Shown one piece after another: positions 17,343 to 25,554 of a DNA stretch of 64,000 nucleotides. Location of the stretch: positions 62,001-126,000 of the forward strand of contig NZ_JALHLE010000018.1 of the NCBI RefSeq assembly GCF_022832385.1, read 5' to 3'. The position numbers and the translations under genes are program-made. Under the pieces are notes generated by a model. It had not been told where the DNA came from. It was given only the letters and a program-made list of their open reading frames with translations, and did no database searches. How positions within the stretch are numbered: position 1 is the first letter of the stretch; each line of letters starts with the position of its first letter. This DNA is from Novosphingobium album (ex Hu et al. 2023). GTDB taxonomy: Bacteria > Pseudomonadota > Alphaproteobacteria > Sphingomonadales > Sphingomonadaceae.

Positions 17343-19772
17343 TCAGCGCGTGCCCGTCACCGGGAACGTGCCGAAGGGCCCGTTCGAATTGTCGCCCTGC
17401 AGTTCGCCGTCCTTCACGGTGAGATCATAGCTGATGGTGATCGGCATGGGCATCGAGGCCTTGCCCTCGATCCGGATACGACCATCCTTGAACCCGCCGG
17501 CAAGGTCCACGCTGCCTTGTTCCGCAGTGGCCTTGCCAGTGACGACGTTGCCGTCGACCTTCAGTTCCAGCACGGCCTTCTGCGGGCCCATCGGCGACTG
17601 GATCACGATATTCCACTTGCCCGGGAAATCTTGCGGCTTGGCCGTGCTCAATTTGGCGGCTTTGAGCTTTTCCTGCAGTGCCTTCTCCTCGGCCGGGGCC
17701 TGCTGGGCGCGGGTGCGCAGGAAGAAGCGCAGGTCTTCGAGATCCTTGTTGGAGATATTCGAGAACGGCGGCATGCCATTCAGCTTGAGGCCACCCTCCT
17801 TCACGACCATGCGGAAGGTATCGGCATCGGTGATGACCGGCGAATAGCGCAGGTCGGGCGCACTGCCGCCCGCGACCGCGTTCCAGCCGTGGCAGACCAG
17901 GCAGCCATTGTTCGCGAAGACCATGAACCCGGCCTGCGAGCGCTTGGCATCGGCCTTGAAGTCCGGGTCGGCAGGCGGCGTGCGCGCGGGCACCGCGAAC
18001 GGCGGCAGCGAGTCCGTGCCGTCGAGCGTGAAGGTGAGCACCCGGCGCGGGAACCGGTAGTCGGTGCGGTAAGCGGCATTGCCAAGTGTCTGCATACCCG
18101 CGCCCTGGCCGCCTGCGCCGGTGATCACGGTGACGTACTGCTTGCCGTTCATGCGGTAGGTGATCGGCGCGCCGACGATCGGGCTTGCGGTCTTGAACGA
18201 CCACAGTTCCTTGCCGGTCTGCGCGTCGCGCGCCACGAACTTGCCGTCCATCTGGCCCTGGAAGACCAGATCGCCCGCACTGGTCATGACGCCGCCCGGC
18301 CAGCTGCCCGGCAGCTCGACTTTCCATCGCTCGGTCTGCGTGACCGGGTCCCAGGCCTTGAGATAGCTTTTGTGCCCGCCGGGCAGCTCGACTTCGGGGA
18401 TCAGCGTCACGCCCATGCCGGCGGCGATCTCCCCGCCGCCTTTCTGGCCTTCGCCGATCAGGGCGCCCATATCCTGCTCCGGAATATAGACCAGCCCGGT
18501 ACCGGGGTTGTAAGCCTGCGGCATCCAGCTGTGGGCGCCGGTCGGCCCGGGCCACATCTCGAACAATCCGGGCTTGCCCTGATAACGCATACCCGGGTTC
18601 ACGACCGGACGGCCCGTCTTCATGTCGATCTTGTCGGCCCAGGTCACCTTGCCGATCTTTCCGGGCTCGTTGATGAGTTTGCCGGTGGTCCGGTCGAGGA
18701 CGTAGAAGAAGCCGTTCTTGGGTGCCTGCATCAGCACCTTGCGCTCCTTGCCGTCGATCTTGAGCGTGGCGAGCGTCATGTCCGTCGTCGCGGTGCAGTC
18801 CCACTGCTCGGCGGGGCAGACCTGATAGTGCCACTTGTAGGCGCCGGTATTGGCATCGACCGCCACGATCGAGGCGAGGAACAGGTTGTCGCCGCCGCCG
18901 GGGCTGCGCAGGTCCTGATTGTAGGGGAAGCCGTTGCCGACGCCCAGGTAGATCAGGCCCAGCTCGGGGTCGTAGCTGAAGGCGTTCCACATGGTGCCAC
19001 CGCCGCCGCGCCGGCTGCCGTCTTCCTTCTTCCAGCCCGAAGGCCAGGTCTTGCGCATGACCTCCTCGGCCTTGCGGTTGACGGGGGTCACTTCATCGCC
19101 CGGAGTGGTGTAGAAGCGCCAGGCGCGCTTGCCGGTCTTTGCATCGTAGGCCGTGACGAAGCCGCGCGCGGGGCTGATGTCGGCGCCGCCGTAGCCGACG
19201 ATCACCTTGCCGCCGAAGACGCGGACCGGGCCATTGTATTGCCGGGGCATTCCGTCAGCCGGGGGATCGAAGGCCTTCCATGCTTCTTTGCCCGTATTCG
19301 CGTCCAGTGCGGCCACATAGCCGTCGGTCGTGGCGAGGAACACGCGTCCCGCATCGTAGGCAATGCCCTTGTTGCCCCAGCCCAGCTGGAGCGATGACGT
19401 AGCGCGCTCACGCGTGCCGCCGTCGTATTCCCACAGCAGCTTGCCGGTCTCGGCATCGAAAGCACGGATGTGCGAGTGGCCGGTGGTGATGAACACCTTG
19501 CCCTCTGCCATCAGCGGGGTGGTGGGGGAGTAGCCCGGCTCAAGGTCGAAATGCCATGCCAGCTTGAGGCCTGCGACATTGTCTGCATCGATGTCATCGA
19601 GCGGGGAATAGTGCGTCTCGGAACCGGTACGGCCCCAGCTCGGCCATTCGTCGGGATCGGCGGTCATCAGTTCGGTGACCGGCTGCGCGGACTTGTGGCA
19701 GGCGCTGAGCGCGAGCGGCGCGATCGAGGCCAGGGCCGCTGCCAATACTAACTTCGCCGATGCTGCCTTCAC
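17343..19772 (-). CDS. PQQ-dependent quinohemoprotein dehydrogenase, lipoprotein
   Basis: 809-aa periplasmic dehydrogenase with a GTG start behind GGGAG. It has a signal peptide with lipobox LSAC (Cys25), an eight-bladed PQQ propeller (W-repeats such as AFDAETGKLLW and ALDANTGKEAW), GVGNGFPYNQ, the catalytic Asp in SPGGGDNLF, and a cytochrome c domain with CLVCH near 635. Two oddities appear. The vicinal Cys-Cys of typical alcohol dehydrogenases is absent (the segment reads SSLQLGWGNKG, 126-136). After the heme domain comes a ~90-residue beta-rich tail (from about 715). Electrons would pass from PQQ to heme c and then to a respiratory acceptor. No PQQ synthesis genes are in the window. The alcohol substrate is unknown. 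Confidence 0.88.
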   Translation of the reverse strand: MKAASAKLVLAAALASIAPLALSACHKSAQPVTELMTADPDEWPSWGRTGSETHYSPLDDIDADNVAGLKLAWHFDLEPGYSPTTPLMAEGKVFITTGHSHIRAFDAETGKLLWEYDGGTRERATSSLQLGWGNKGIAYDAGRVFLATTDGYVAALDANTGKEAWKAFDPPADGMPRQYNGPVRVFGGKVIVGYGGADISPARGFVTAYDAKTGKRAWRFYTTPGDEVTPVNRKAEEVMRKTWPSGWKKEDGSRRGGGGTMWNAFSYDPELGLIYLGVGNGFPYNQDLRSPGGGDNLFLASIVAVDANTGAYKWHYQVCPAEQWDCTATTDMTLATLKIDGKERKVLMQAPKNGFFYVLDRTTGKLINEPGKIGKVTWADKIDMKTGRPVVNPGMRYQGKPGLFEMWPGPTGAHSWMPQAYNPGTGLVYIPEQDMGALIGEGQKGGGEIAAGMGVTLIPEVELPGGHKSYLKAWDPVTQTERWKVELPGSWPGGVMTSAGDLVFQGQMDGKFVARDAQTGKELWSFKTASPIVGAPITYRMNGKQYVTVITGAGGQGAGMQTLGNAAYRTDYRFPRRVLTFTLDGTDSLPPFAVPARTPPADPDFKADAKRSQAGFMVFANNGCLVCHGWNAVAGGSAPDLRYSPVITDADTFRMVVKEGGLKLNGMPPFSNISNKDLEDLRFFLRTRAQQAPAEEKALQEKLKAAKLSTAKPQDFPGKWNIVIQSPMGPQKAVLELKVDGNVVTGKATAEQGSVDLAGGFKDGRIRIEGKASMPMPITISYDLTVKDGELQGDNSNGPFGTFPVTGTR

Positions 19773-20015
19773 GTTCTCATCTCCCGTCCGTTCCGTGCGC
19801 GCCGGGACTATCAGCCTGCCGGACGGAAGGGAATATCCTATTCATGGTGTATCATATCCGCGCCGTGGCGATTGGCGCGCGCGCCGAAACTGCAGCCGGG
19901 GGGGCGGAAAATTGTGCCGGATCATACCAATTACGACAATTTACGGCTTGAGAGGTTTGGCACATTCCTCTTGCATTACGCGCAACCGCTCAGACTTCAG
20001 GAACAGGATTTACTC

Positions 20016-20408
20016 ATGCGCAAATGGCATCGCTGGCTCTCGGTTTTTTTCGGAGTTTTCATGCTCTGGATCGCGGTGACCGGCGTGCTCAGCCAGGTCG
20101 CGGTGCTGTGGCCGGGCGGTGCGCCCGATGCCGCCGCGCAGGCCGCCGCAACGCCACCGGCCGGTTTCGAATGCCCGGAGGGCTGGCGCTGTATGCCGCC
20201 GCGCGGCAATGCCGGGGGCATCCGTTCGCTGACCGGGCTGTTCCACCACCTGCACTCGGGCGAGACCTTCGGCCCCATTGGTACGGCCATCTCGGTCTTG
20301 TCGGGTCTGGCGCTGATCTTCTTCTCGATCTCCGGCCTCTGGCTCTATCTGCAGATGTGGCGCTTCCGCAAGGACCGCAGCCTGGCCCCGCGCTGGTTCT
20401 GGAAGTGA
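20016..20408 (+). CDS. PepSY-associated membrane protein
   Basis: 130-aa two-pass inner-membrane protein. MRKWHRWLSVFFGVFMLWIA followed by VTGVL is the usual first helix of PepSY-associated TM proteins. A ~60-residue periplasmic loop contains LTGLFHHLHSGETFGP, and a second helix (ISVLSGLALIFFSISGLWLYL) ends in a basic tail. The histidines HRW and HHLHSG could bind heme or metal, as in iron-reductase relatives. It is divergent from the PQQ dehydrogenase. Start chosen at 20016, where the helix begins; a longer frame from 19872 has no matching features. Confidence 0.7.
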   Translation: MRKWHRWLSVFFGVFMLWIAVTGVLSQVAVLWPGGAPDAAAQAAATPPAGFECPEGWRCMPPRGNAGGIRSLTGLFHHLHSGETFGPIGTAISVLSGLALIFFSISGLWLYLQMWRFRKDRSLAPRWFWK

Positions 20409-20436
20409 CCGGAAGGGCGCGGCCCCGGGACCTGTC

Positions 20437-20679
20437 CTAGGGCTGCGCCCCCAGACCGAACGTCGCATCGCCGCGGCCCTGCAGCAGCACGCCTTCCTCG
20501 CCCACGCCATCGACGAGCGTGAGCGGAATGACGTCGCCGCCTTCGAACAGCACTTCGCCGTGCTCCACGGACGCGACCGTGCCGAGGCACGAGCCATCCG
20601 CCGCGATCACCTTCATGCCTTTGCGGATGGTTCCGGCCACGGTCGTCCAGACCTGCTCGCCCGGGTACATCTGACTCAT
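20437..20679 (-). CDS. Small PRC-barrel/DUF2171-like protein
   Basis: 80-aa acidic protein with the pattern GMKVIAADGSCLGTVASVEHGEVLFEGGDVIPLTLV, a short beta-barrel-like arrangement as in PRC-barrel or DUF2171 proteins. The start at 20679 has AAGGA upstream. It lies back-to-back with nrdB across a 289-bp region. No function can be assigned. Confidence 0.55.
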   Translation of the reverse strand: MSQMYPGEQVWTTVAGTIRKGMKVIAADGSCLGTVASVEHGEVLFEGGDVIPLTLVDGVGEEGVLLQGRGDATFGLGAQP

Positions 20680-20780
20680 CGTCCGTCCTTCCCTTTTTGG
20701 CGCCGCACTCTGACAAAACGTGTTGCGGTGGCGCGAGGTTCCCCGCGATTCGTGAAGTATATTGCCTACCAGCGCTTGCG

Positions 20781-20796
20781 TCCCCATATCTGGGGA
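20781..20796. promoter_or_regulatory. Candidate NrdR box upstream of nrdB
   Basis: TCCCCATATCTGGGGA is palindromic in its outer 12 bases around an ATAT core and matches the conserved core positions (C, A, ATAT, G) of the NrdR box. It lies ~173 bp before the nrdB ATG. An AT-rich stretch, GCAAGATATATGTAAT, follows at 20800-20815 and may be a weak second site, though its 19-bp offset is not the usual 15-16 or 31-32. Confidence 0.35.
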
Positions 20797-20968
20797 CCCG
20801 CAAGATATATGTAATCTTGGCTGTGGATTGGTGGCGTCGGTCACTCCTCTTGCGGGCAATTTTGGGTATCGTGAGATTTCGCATCCCGCACGGGACGCAC
20901 CGAAATTCCTGCCCGGAGCCGCCAGAAGCGCCGGGTTTCCGCACCGAATCGCACACCGGAGTCCGCCC

Positions 20969-22021
20969 ATGCCTCTTCTCGAAGCCCGCAAGACCTACAA
21001 GCCCTTCGAATATCCCTGGGCCTACGACTTCTGGAAGCGCCAGCAGCAGGTCCACTGGCTGCCCGAGGAGGTGCCGCTGGGCGAGGATTGCCGCGACTGG
21101 GCGCAGAAGATTTCCGAGCACGAGCGCAACCTGCTCACCCAGATCTTCCGCTTCTTCACGCAGGCCGACGTCGAGGTGCAGGACTGCTACCACGAGAAGT
21201 ACGCGCGGGTCTTCAAGCCGACCGAGATCAAGATGATGCTCACCTCCTTCTCCAACATGGAGACGGTGCACATTGCCGCCTATTCGCACCTGCTCGACAC
21301 CATCGGCATGCCTGAAAGTGAATACGGCATGTTCCTCGAGTACGAGGAACTGAAGGCCAAGCATGACTACATGCACACCTTCGGGGTCGACAGCGACGAG
21401 GATATCGCGCGCACGCTTGCCATGTTCGGCGGCTTCACCGAGGGTCTACAGCTGTTCGCCAGCTTTGCGATGCTGATGAATTTTCCGCGCTTCAACAAGA
21501 TGAAGGGCATGGGCCAGATCGTCACCTGGTCGATCCGCGACGAGACGCTCCACTGCGAAGGCATCACCAAGCTGTTCCACACTTTCGTGAAGGAGCGCGG
21601 CTGCCTGACCAAGGCGGTGAAGGAAGACATCATCGACTGCTGCCAGAAGACCGTGCGTCTGGAGGACAACTTCATCGACCTTGCCTTCGAGATGGGCCCG
21701 GTGCCCGGCATGAGCGCCAAGGACATCAAGAAGTACATCCGCTACATCGCCGACTGGCGCCTGGGCCAGCTCGGCCTGCCCGCGATCTACATGGCCGAAG
21801 AGCACCCGCTGCCCTGGCTCACCCCGCTGCTCAACGGCGTGGAGCACGCCAACTTCTTCGAAACCCGCGCTACCGAATACTCGAAGGGCGCCACCCGCGG
21901 CGACTGGAATACCGTCTGGGCCAACTTCGATTCCCGCCGCAAGGCCAAGGCCAACGACGTGGACGAAGTGGACGACGGCAGCGAGCCGGACATGTTCGGA
22001 GGCACGCAGGCGGCGGAATAA
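20969..22021 (+). CDS. nrdB: Class I ribonucleotide reductase small subunit
   Basis: 350-aa beta subunit carrying the diiron-tyrosyl cofactor. Ligand helices are visible: the acidic FFTQADVEVQDCYHE, METVHIAAYSHL (Glu, His and the radical Tyr in the E-x-x-H-x-x-x-Y pattern of class Ia), the Glu in EGLQLFASFAML, and RDETLHCEG (E-x-x-H). No ATP-cone precedes the core. The ATG at 20969 follows CCGGAG. Its catalytic partner nrdA is not adjacent but about 38 kb away on the same strand. Reduces ribonucleotides for DNA synthesis together with NrdA. Confidence 0.93.
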   Translation: MPLLEARKTYKPFEYPWAYDFWKRQQQVHWLPEEVPLGEDCRDWAQKISEHERNLLTQIFRFFTQADVEVQDCYHEKYARVFKPTEIKMMLTSFSNMETVHIAAYSHLLDTIGMPESEYGMFLEYEELKAKHDYMHTFGVDSDEDIARTLAMFGGFTEGLQLFASFAMLMNFPRFNKMKGMGQIVTWSIRDETLHCEGITKLFHTFVKERGCLTKAVKEDIIDCCQKTVRLEDNFIDLAFEMGPVPGMSAKDIKKYIRYIADWRLGQLGLPAIYMAEEHPLPWLTPLLNGVEHANFFETRATEYSKGATRGDWNTVWANFDSRRKAKANDVDEVDDGSEPDMFGGTQAAE

Positions 22022-22057
22022 TCCGTACGATTACTGTTCTGTTGAGGCGTCGCTGTT

Positions 22058-22079
22058 CCCCTCCCGCAGGCGGGAGGGG
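22058..22079. terminator. GC-rich hairpin after nrdB
   Basis: CCCCTCCCG / CGGGAGGGG 9-bp stem with a 4-nt loop, 37 nt after the nrdB stop. Same arm sequence as the element at 8303-8324, so a dispersed repeat that probably ends the nrdB message. No long T-run follows. Confidence 0.6.
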
Positions 22080-22175
22080 TTGTGATGTCTTTCGGAGAGA
22101 GGTCGCGTAGCGGAAACCACCGCCCATCACAGGCGTTCCTGAAGTCATAATGCACCCGTTACCGGGAGACCGCTT

Positions 22176-22523
22176 GTGACCGTAAGGACCCTGTTCCCCG
22201 TTTTTATCGCCGCGCTGGGTATGGTGGTGCCTGCCATGGCGCAGGAAACGACCGACCCGGCGACGCCCTCCGCGCTGGCCAACCCCGATGTCGTGACCGT
22301 CCGCAACATCTCGCATGTCGAACTGTCGGCGGGGCTGCCGATCGTCGATGAGCGCGGCGTGTTGATCGGGACCATCAGGAAAGTCGCGGGCAATTCCGTA
22401 ATCCTCACCGATGGTCGCGCCGAGTACCGGGTGCCGGTCACCCAGCTCTATGCCTATACGCAGGACGGCGCCGACCATTTCGCCAGCCGGCTTCCCAGGT
22501 CCGCGCTGCGACCGGACGGTTGA
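22176..22523 (+). CDS. Exported PRC-barrel-like protein
   Basis: 115-aa protein from a GTG start with GGGAGA 7 nt upstream. A clear signal peptide (TVRTLFPVFIAALGMVVPAMA, cut after AMA) is followed by a short region with GLPIVDERGVLIGTIRKVAGNSVILTDGRAEYRVPV, a PRC-barrel-like beta pattern (dG..IG.i..v....vil..g). Likely periplasmic; role unknown. The same G-x-x-I/L-G-x-I/V pattern occurs in the 80-aa protein at 20437-20679, so the two flank nrdB with related folds. Confidence 0.6.
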   Translation: MTVRTLFPVFIAALGMVVPAMAQETTDPATPSALANPDVVTVRNISHVELSAGLPIVDERGVLIGTIRKVAGNSVILTDGRAEYRVPVTQLYAYTQDGADHFASRLPRSALRPDG

Positions 22524-22621
22524 GCCATCGCGCCGGGTCGCGTCCCATCGCCCCGGCGCGCTTGCCGCCGCGCGCGGCCTTGGGCATTCTCCCGCCGCAT
22601 AACAAGGGGGAGACCAAGGCC

Positions 22622-23053
22622 GTGCCGGAAACCAATCAGACGCTTGTCCTGCTGCCGATGCTGGCGGTCGTCGCGCTGACGTTCGTGGCGTTCATCAAGA
22701 TGGCCGTGGCGCGCGCTGCTGCCGTGAAGGGCGGGCATGACCCGGCATTCTACCGCGCCCATCTCGGCGCGCCTGAGCCGGAGGCGGCCACGGCCGCAGC
22801 GCGCCACTGGGACAACCTGTTCGAACTGCCGACGCTGTTCTACGCGGGCTGCCTCACCGCTTTCGTGCTTGGTGCCGTGGGCACATGGACACTGGTTTTC
22901 GCCTGGGGTTTCGCGTTGTGCCGCCTGGCTCAGAGCGTCATACACATGACCTCGAACAACCCTGGTCCGCGTGGACTGGCGTTCTCGCTGGGGGCAGTGT
23001 TCATGTTGGCGCTGTGGCTAGACGTGGCTCTGTCGATCGTCGCGCGGCTCTAG
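22622..23053 (+). CDS. MAPEG-family membrane protein
   Basis: 143-aa protein with four predicted transmembrane helices. The MAPEG (membrane-associated eicosanoid/glutathione metabolism) family pattern is seen in ARHWDNLFELPTLFYAGCL. The GTG at 22622 has GGGGGAGA upstream. Its TAG overlaps the stop of the convergent gene (23050-23053). Bacterial MAPEG proteins are mostly untested; a glutathione-linked detoxification role is a family-level guess. Confidence 0.75.
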   Translation: MPETNQTLVLLPMLAVVALTFVAFIKMAVARAAAVKGGHDPAFYRAHLGAPEPEAATAAARHWDNLFELPTLFYAGCLTAFVLGAVGTWTLVFAWGFALCRLAQSVIHMTSNNPGPRGLAFSLGAVFMLALWLDVALSIVARL

Positions 23054-23334
23054 TTTACAGCCCAGCTCTGTTCCATCGCCTCAACGGCGGCCTTCGATTC
23101 TCTTAGGCCCATGCCCGTGGCATCGCGCAGCAGCTTGATCGCCTCGATCTTGCGGCCCGCGGCGATCGCGCTTTCGATTTCGCTGCGCAGTGCCGGTCCT
23201 ACTTCGTTCAGGGTGCGCACGGCGGTCGGGCCGGAGAGCGTGCGCGTTCCGTTCATGCCCCGACCGGCGATCCAGCCCAGCACAAACACCGTCAGGGCGG
23301 CAAGCACGATCACGGCCCAGCTTGCATTTGTCAT
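23050..23334 (-). CDS. Membrane-anchored protein with ribosomal L7/L12 C-terminal-like domain
   Basis: 94-aa protein: an N-terminal transmembrane helix (WAVIVLAALTVFVLGWIAG, residues ~5-24), a linker of ~35 residues, then a C-terminal stretch IEAIKLLRDATGMGLRESKA with VEAMEQ. This matches the core of the bL12 C-terminal domain ([21 protein letters not shown] in Escherichia coli), the part that recruits translation GTPases. Not the ribosomal protein itself, which lacks a membrane anchor. Its ATG overlaps the stop of the upstream gene (ATGA, 23331-23334), so the pair is coupled. Confidence 0.75.
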   Translation of the reverse strand: MTNASWAVIVLAALTVFVLGWIAGRGMNGTRTLSGPTAVRTLNEVGPALRSEIESAIAAGRKIEAIKLLRDATGMGLRESKAAVEAMEQSWAVN

Positions 23335-23708
23335 GTTCCCTTCTCCCGTGCCTTTATGCCCCGGATCTGCGCAAGGTCGCCCCTGAGCACATCGAGTGCG
23401 TCCTGCTCCTTCTGGCCCAGGTCCCTGATGTCGAAATGGCGGATCAGCACTTCGAGTGCATCGGCGATGTGTCCGATCTGCTTGCCGTAACTGCCGACTT
23501 CGTCGAGGATCGCGCGTTCGGTTTCGGGGTACTTGGTTTCGCCGATGTTGACGTTGATCAGGCCGAACTGCCCGGTGTCGAGGTTCCAGGTCCACGGGTT
23601 GATCGCCTGCCACAGCCTGTCAGGTGCGAGCTGGACCTGGAATGGCCGCGCACCGGCCTGAGCATCGGCCTGAGCACCGGATTGCCGCGCCGTCGCCTCA
23701 GTCGGCAT
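23331..23708 (-). CDS. Conserved hypothetical protein, partner of the L12-like protein
   Basis: 125-aa soluble protein without a family I recognise. An Ala/Gln-rich N-terminus (~20 residues) is followed by FQVQLAPDRLWQAINPWTWN, a mixed middle, and a helical C-terminus (YPETERAILDEVGSYGKQIG to DALDVLRGDLAQIRGIKAREK) that could form a coiled coil. Translationally coupled to the L7/L12-like membrane protein. Its upstream region is unusually long and AT-rich (gap 23709-24247). Confidence 0.6.
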   Translation of the reverse strand: MPTEATARQSGAQADAQAGARPFQVQLAPDRLWQAINPWTWNLDTGQFGLINVNIGETKYPETERAILDEVGSYGKQIGHIADALEVLIRHFDIRDLGQKEQDALDVLRGDLAQIRGIKAREKGT

Positions 23709-24247
23709 TCCGGTGCTCCCGAGTCAACGCTGCAACGACGCCGCGATGTCCGGACCGAAAGAGAATGAACGGATGTCCAAAGCCCATTGTCGTCCTGCCT
23801 TTCCGAAATGGACCTGCCGTTGCCCGTCGAACCGCCGTCCCTGGGGGGGGGGGAGGGACGGCGGCCGGCACAGCATGAGGCTGCACCTACGACGGGGCGC
23901 ATGTCGAACCCGACAGTGGAATCAACAATGCCTTCCCGGCGATCCTTCTGTCTGGCTTCGAGAATCTTTCGAGCCATTATCACTTCGTTGGCTCTTGTTT
24001 CAAAATTAAATAAAATACATTTTCAATCAATAAAAATATCGATTGCTGCTGTAACATCAAATTTTCACAAATTCTGTTAGATGTATTGCAAAACTGCCAC
24101 AAGACAAACATGGTAAATATACCAAGTTATATAAGTTAACTATCTATCTGTGCAAAGAATAAATTTCAATTTCCTGATTTTTCGCACACATAACAGATCC
24201 GGCACCTTTGCAGGCACCGTATGGCCGTCCACCAGCGCGTCCAGTCG
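23709..24247. other. Long intergenic region with G11 hairpin and AT-rich block
   Basis: No convincing gene in 539 bp. The half near 23.8 kb is GC-rich and contains the G11 inverted repeat; from about 23,995 to 24,190 the composition drops to roughly one quarter GC, very unlike the rest of the window. It is the leader region of the minus-strand gene pair at 23050-23708. Short open frames here lack ribosome sites and codon bias. Confidence 0.6.
23832..23864. repeat. 11-bp inverted repeat enclosing a G11 homopolymer
   Basis: CCGCCGTCCCT (23832-23842) and AGGGACGGCGG (23854-23864) are exact inverted copies, and the whole 11-base loop is a run of G (23843-23853). It sits ~125 nt upstream of the minus-strand start at 23708. 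A long homopolymer in a leader is prone to slippage and could give variable expression. Confidence 0.7.
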
Positions 24248-24625
24248 TCAGATCGTCCAGGAACCGGGGTTGGGCATCGGCAGGTGCTTCTGTGCATTGA
24301 GGAGGGCGAGCACGCTGCGCACGATTACCAGGATCGCGACGGCTGCCATCAGCAGGAAACCTACCAGCACGATCATCAGCAGTATCCCCAGCGCCGTGCC
24401 CACGAGCGCGATCCAGAAGCTGTTGATATGATACTGGTAGTGCGAGATTTCCCAGTCCGCTCTGGGTTCCTCGCGCCAGACGAAGGCAAGTACCACGCCG
24501 ATGATGCCGGTCAGCCCGCCCGTCACCCATGAAGCGAGATAGAGCAGGCTGATCACTGTCGGATTGTTGAATTCGAACCCCGAAGCCGGGGCCGGATTCG
24601 AGGGCTTGCGGTCGAGATCGTCCAT
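24248..24625 (-). CDS. DUF4870-like membrane protein
   Basis: 125-aa protein with three to four hydrophobic segments: LLYLASWVTGGLTGIIGVVLAFVW (~27-50), FWIALVGTALGILLMIVLVGFLLMAAVAILVIV (~70-102). The pattern with WEISHYQYHINSFWIAL between helices is the Tic20-like DUF4870 signature, where helix two often reads H-x-x-x/QN. Function of the family is not established. Alone on its strand between the AT-rich region and an SDR. Confidence 0.7.
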   Translation of the reverse strand: MDDLDRKPSNPAPASGFEFNNPTVISLLYLASWVTGGLTGIIGVVLAFVWREEPRADWEISHYQYHINSFWIALVGTALGILLMIVLVGFLLMAAVAILVIVRSVLALLNAQKHLPMPNPGSWTI

Positions 24626-24728
24626 GGCGGTCTCCCTGCCGGCCGTATGCCGTTAACCGGGATGTTGTCTGTTTTGCGGCCGATGCACAAGCGGCACGTG
24701 ATGTGGCACGGCCGACGGGGTGCCGGTG

Positions 24729-25508
24729 TTAGGTGAGCGCCTTCATGCTTTGCGCCATGCCGGCCAGCGCCTCGCGGCGGGGCATGGTGCGCAGGCGCTC
24801 GAACATCTCGCGGTAGTGCGCGTGGGGGACGAACGTCGGCCCTTCACGGAGATTATCGAGTGCGAGCCGGGCGACTTCGGCAGCCGGTTGCAGATCGGCG
24901 ATCCCCGCCATGTTGGCAGTGGCCTCGCTCTCGGTGGCGCCGGGGCACAGCGTCAGCACGTCGACGCCGGTGCCCTGCATTTCGCCCCAGAGCCCTTCGC
25001 CCAGCGAGACGACCAGCGCCTTGGAGGCCGAGTAAGCCGTCGAATAGGGGCAGCCAATCAGCCCTTCAACGGAAGCCGTGAACACGATGCCGCCTTTCCC
25101 GCGCGTCTTCAGGCGGGGGATGAAGCCGTGTGCCAGCTGCATCGGCGCATGACAGTTTACCGTCAGCATCCTGGCCATGGCCGAGGTGTCCTTGGTCTCG
25201 TAGGCACCCTTGATGTTGAAGCCGGCATTGCTGACGACAAGACCGATGTCGTCTCCTGCGGTTTCCTCCAGCAGCCGGGCCGGAGCGCCGGGATCGGACA
25301 AGTCGGCGCCGATCACGCGGGCGCGTACGCCGCAGGAACTGCGCAGCCGCCGCGCCAGTGCGTCGAGATGGCCGGTGCGGCGCGCGGTCAGCACCAGATC
25401 GAAGCCGCGCGCGGCCAGTTCTTCGGCGAAAGCGAGGCCGATGCCGGACGATGCGCCTGTCACCAGAGCGGCAGGTCCGTAGGTTTCGCGGAATTCCTCT
25501 GGCGTCAT
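24729..25508 (-). CDS. SDR-family NAD(P)-dependent oxidoreductase
   Basis: 259-aa SDR close to the DltE/YqjQ type: TGASSGIG motif, Arg-rich TARRTGHLDALARRL suggesting NADP use, NAGFN, active-site YSASK and PGATESEA. It is divergent from the carboxylesterase 46 bp away, so the two may share a promoter region. Substrate not evident. Confidence 0.85.
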   Translation of the reverse strand: MTPEEFRETYGPAALVTGASSGIGLAFAEELAARGFDLVLTARRTGHLDALARRLRSSCGVRARVIGADLSDPGAPARLLEETAGDDIGLVVSNAGFNIKGAYETKDTSAMARMLTVNCHAPMQLAHGFIPRLKTRGKGGIVFTASVEGLIGCPYSTAYSASKALVVSLGEGLWGEMQGTGVDVLTLCPGATESEATANMAGIADLQPAAEVARLALDNLREGPTFVPHAHYREMFERLRTMPRREALAGMAQSMKALT

Positions 25509-25554
25509 GACGCTCTCCGGCTAAGCTTGTCGGTTGTCAGGGGAGAGAAACACG

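Noticed and set aside
16803-19397. Long + strand frame of 864 codons opposite the PQQ dehydrogenase
   Set aside because: Shadow frame produced by GC-rich third positions; the minus frame has the signal peptide, PQQ and heme motifs.
19840-19862. Weak resemblance of sequence before the PQQ gene to the P450/desaturase element
   Set aside because: Needs a gap and several mismatches (ATGGTGTATCATATCC); not better than chance.
19958-19975. Sigma-54-like TGGCAC ... TTGCA before the PepSY-type gene
   Set aside because: GG and GC elements are 14 bp apart instead of the strict 12, so RpoN would not read it.
23558-24080. Short frames in the gap upstream of the L12-like gene pair
   Set aside because: No ribosome sites, no codon bias, and they cross the G11 repeat and the AT-rich block.
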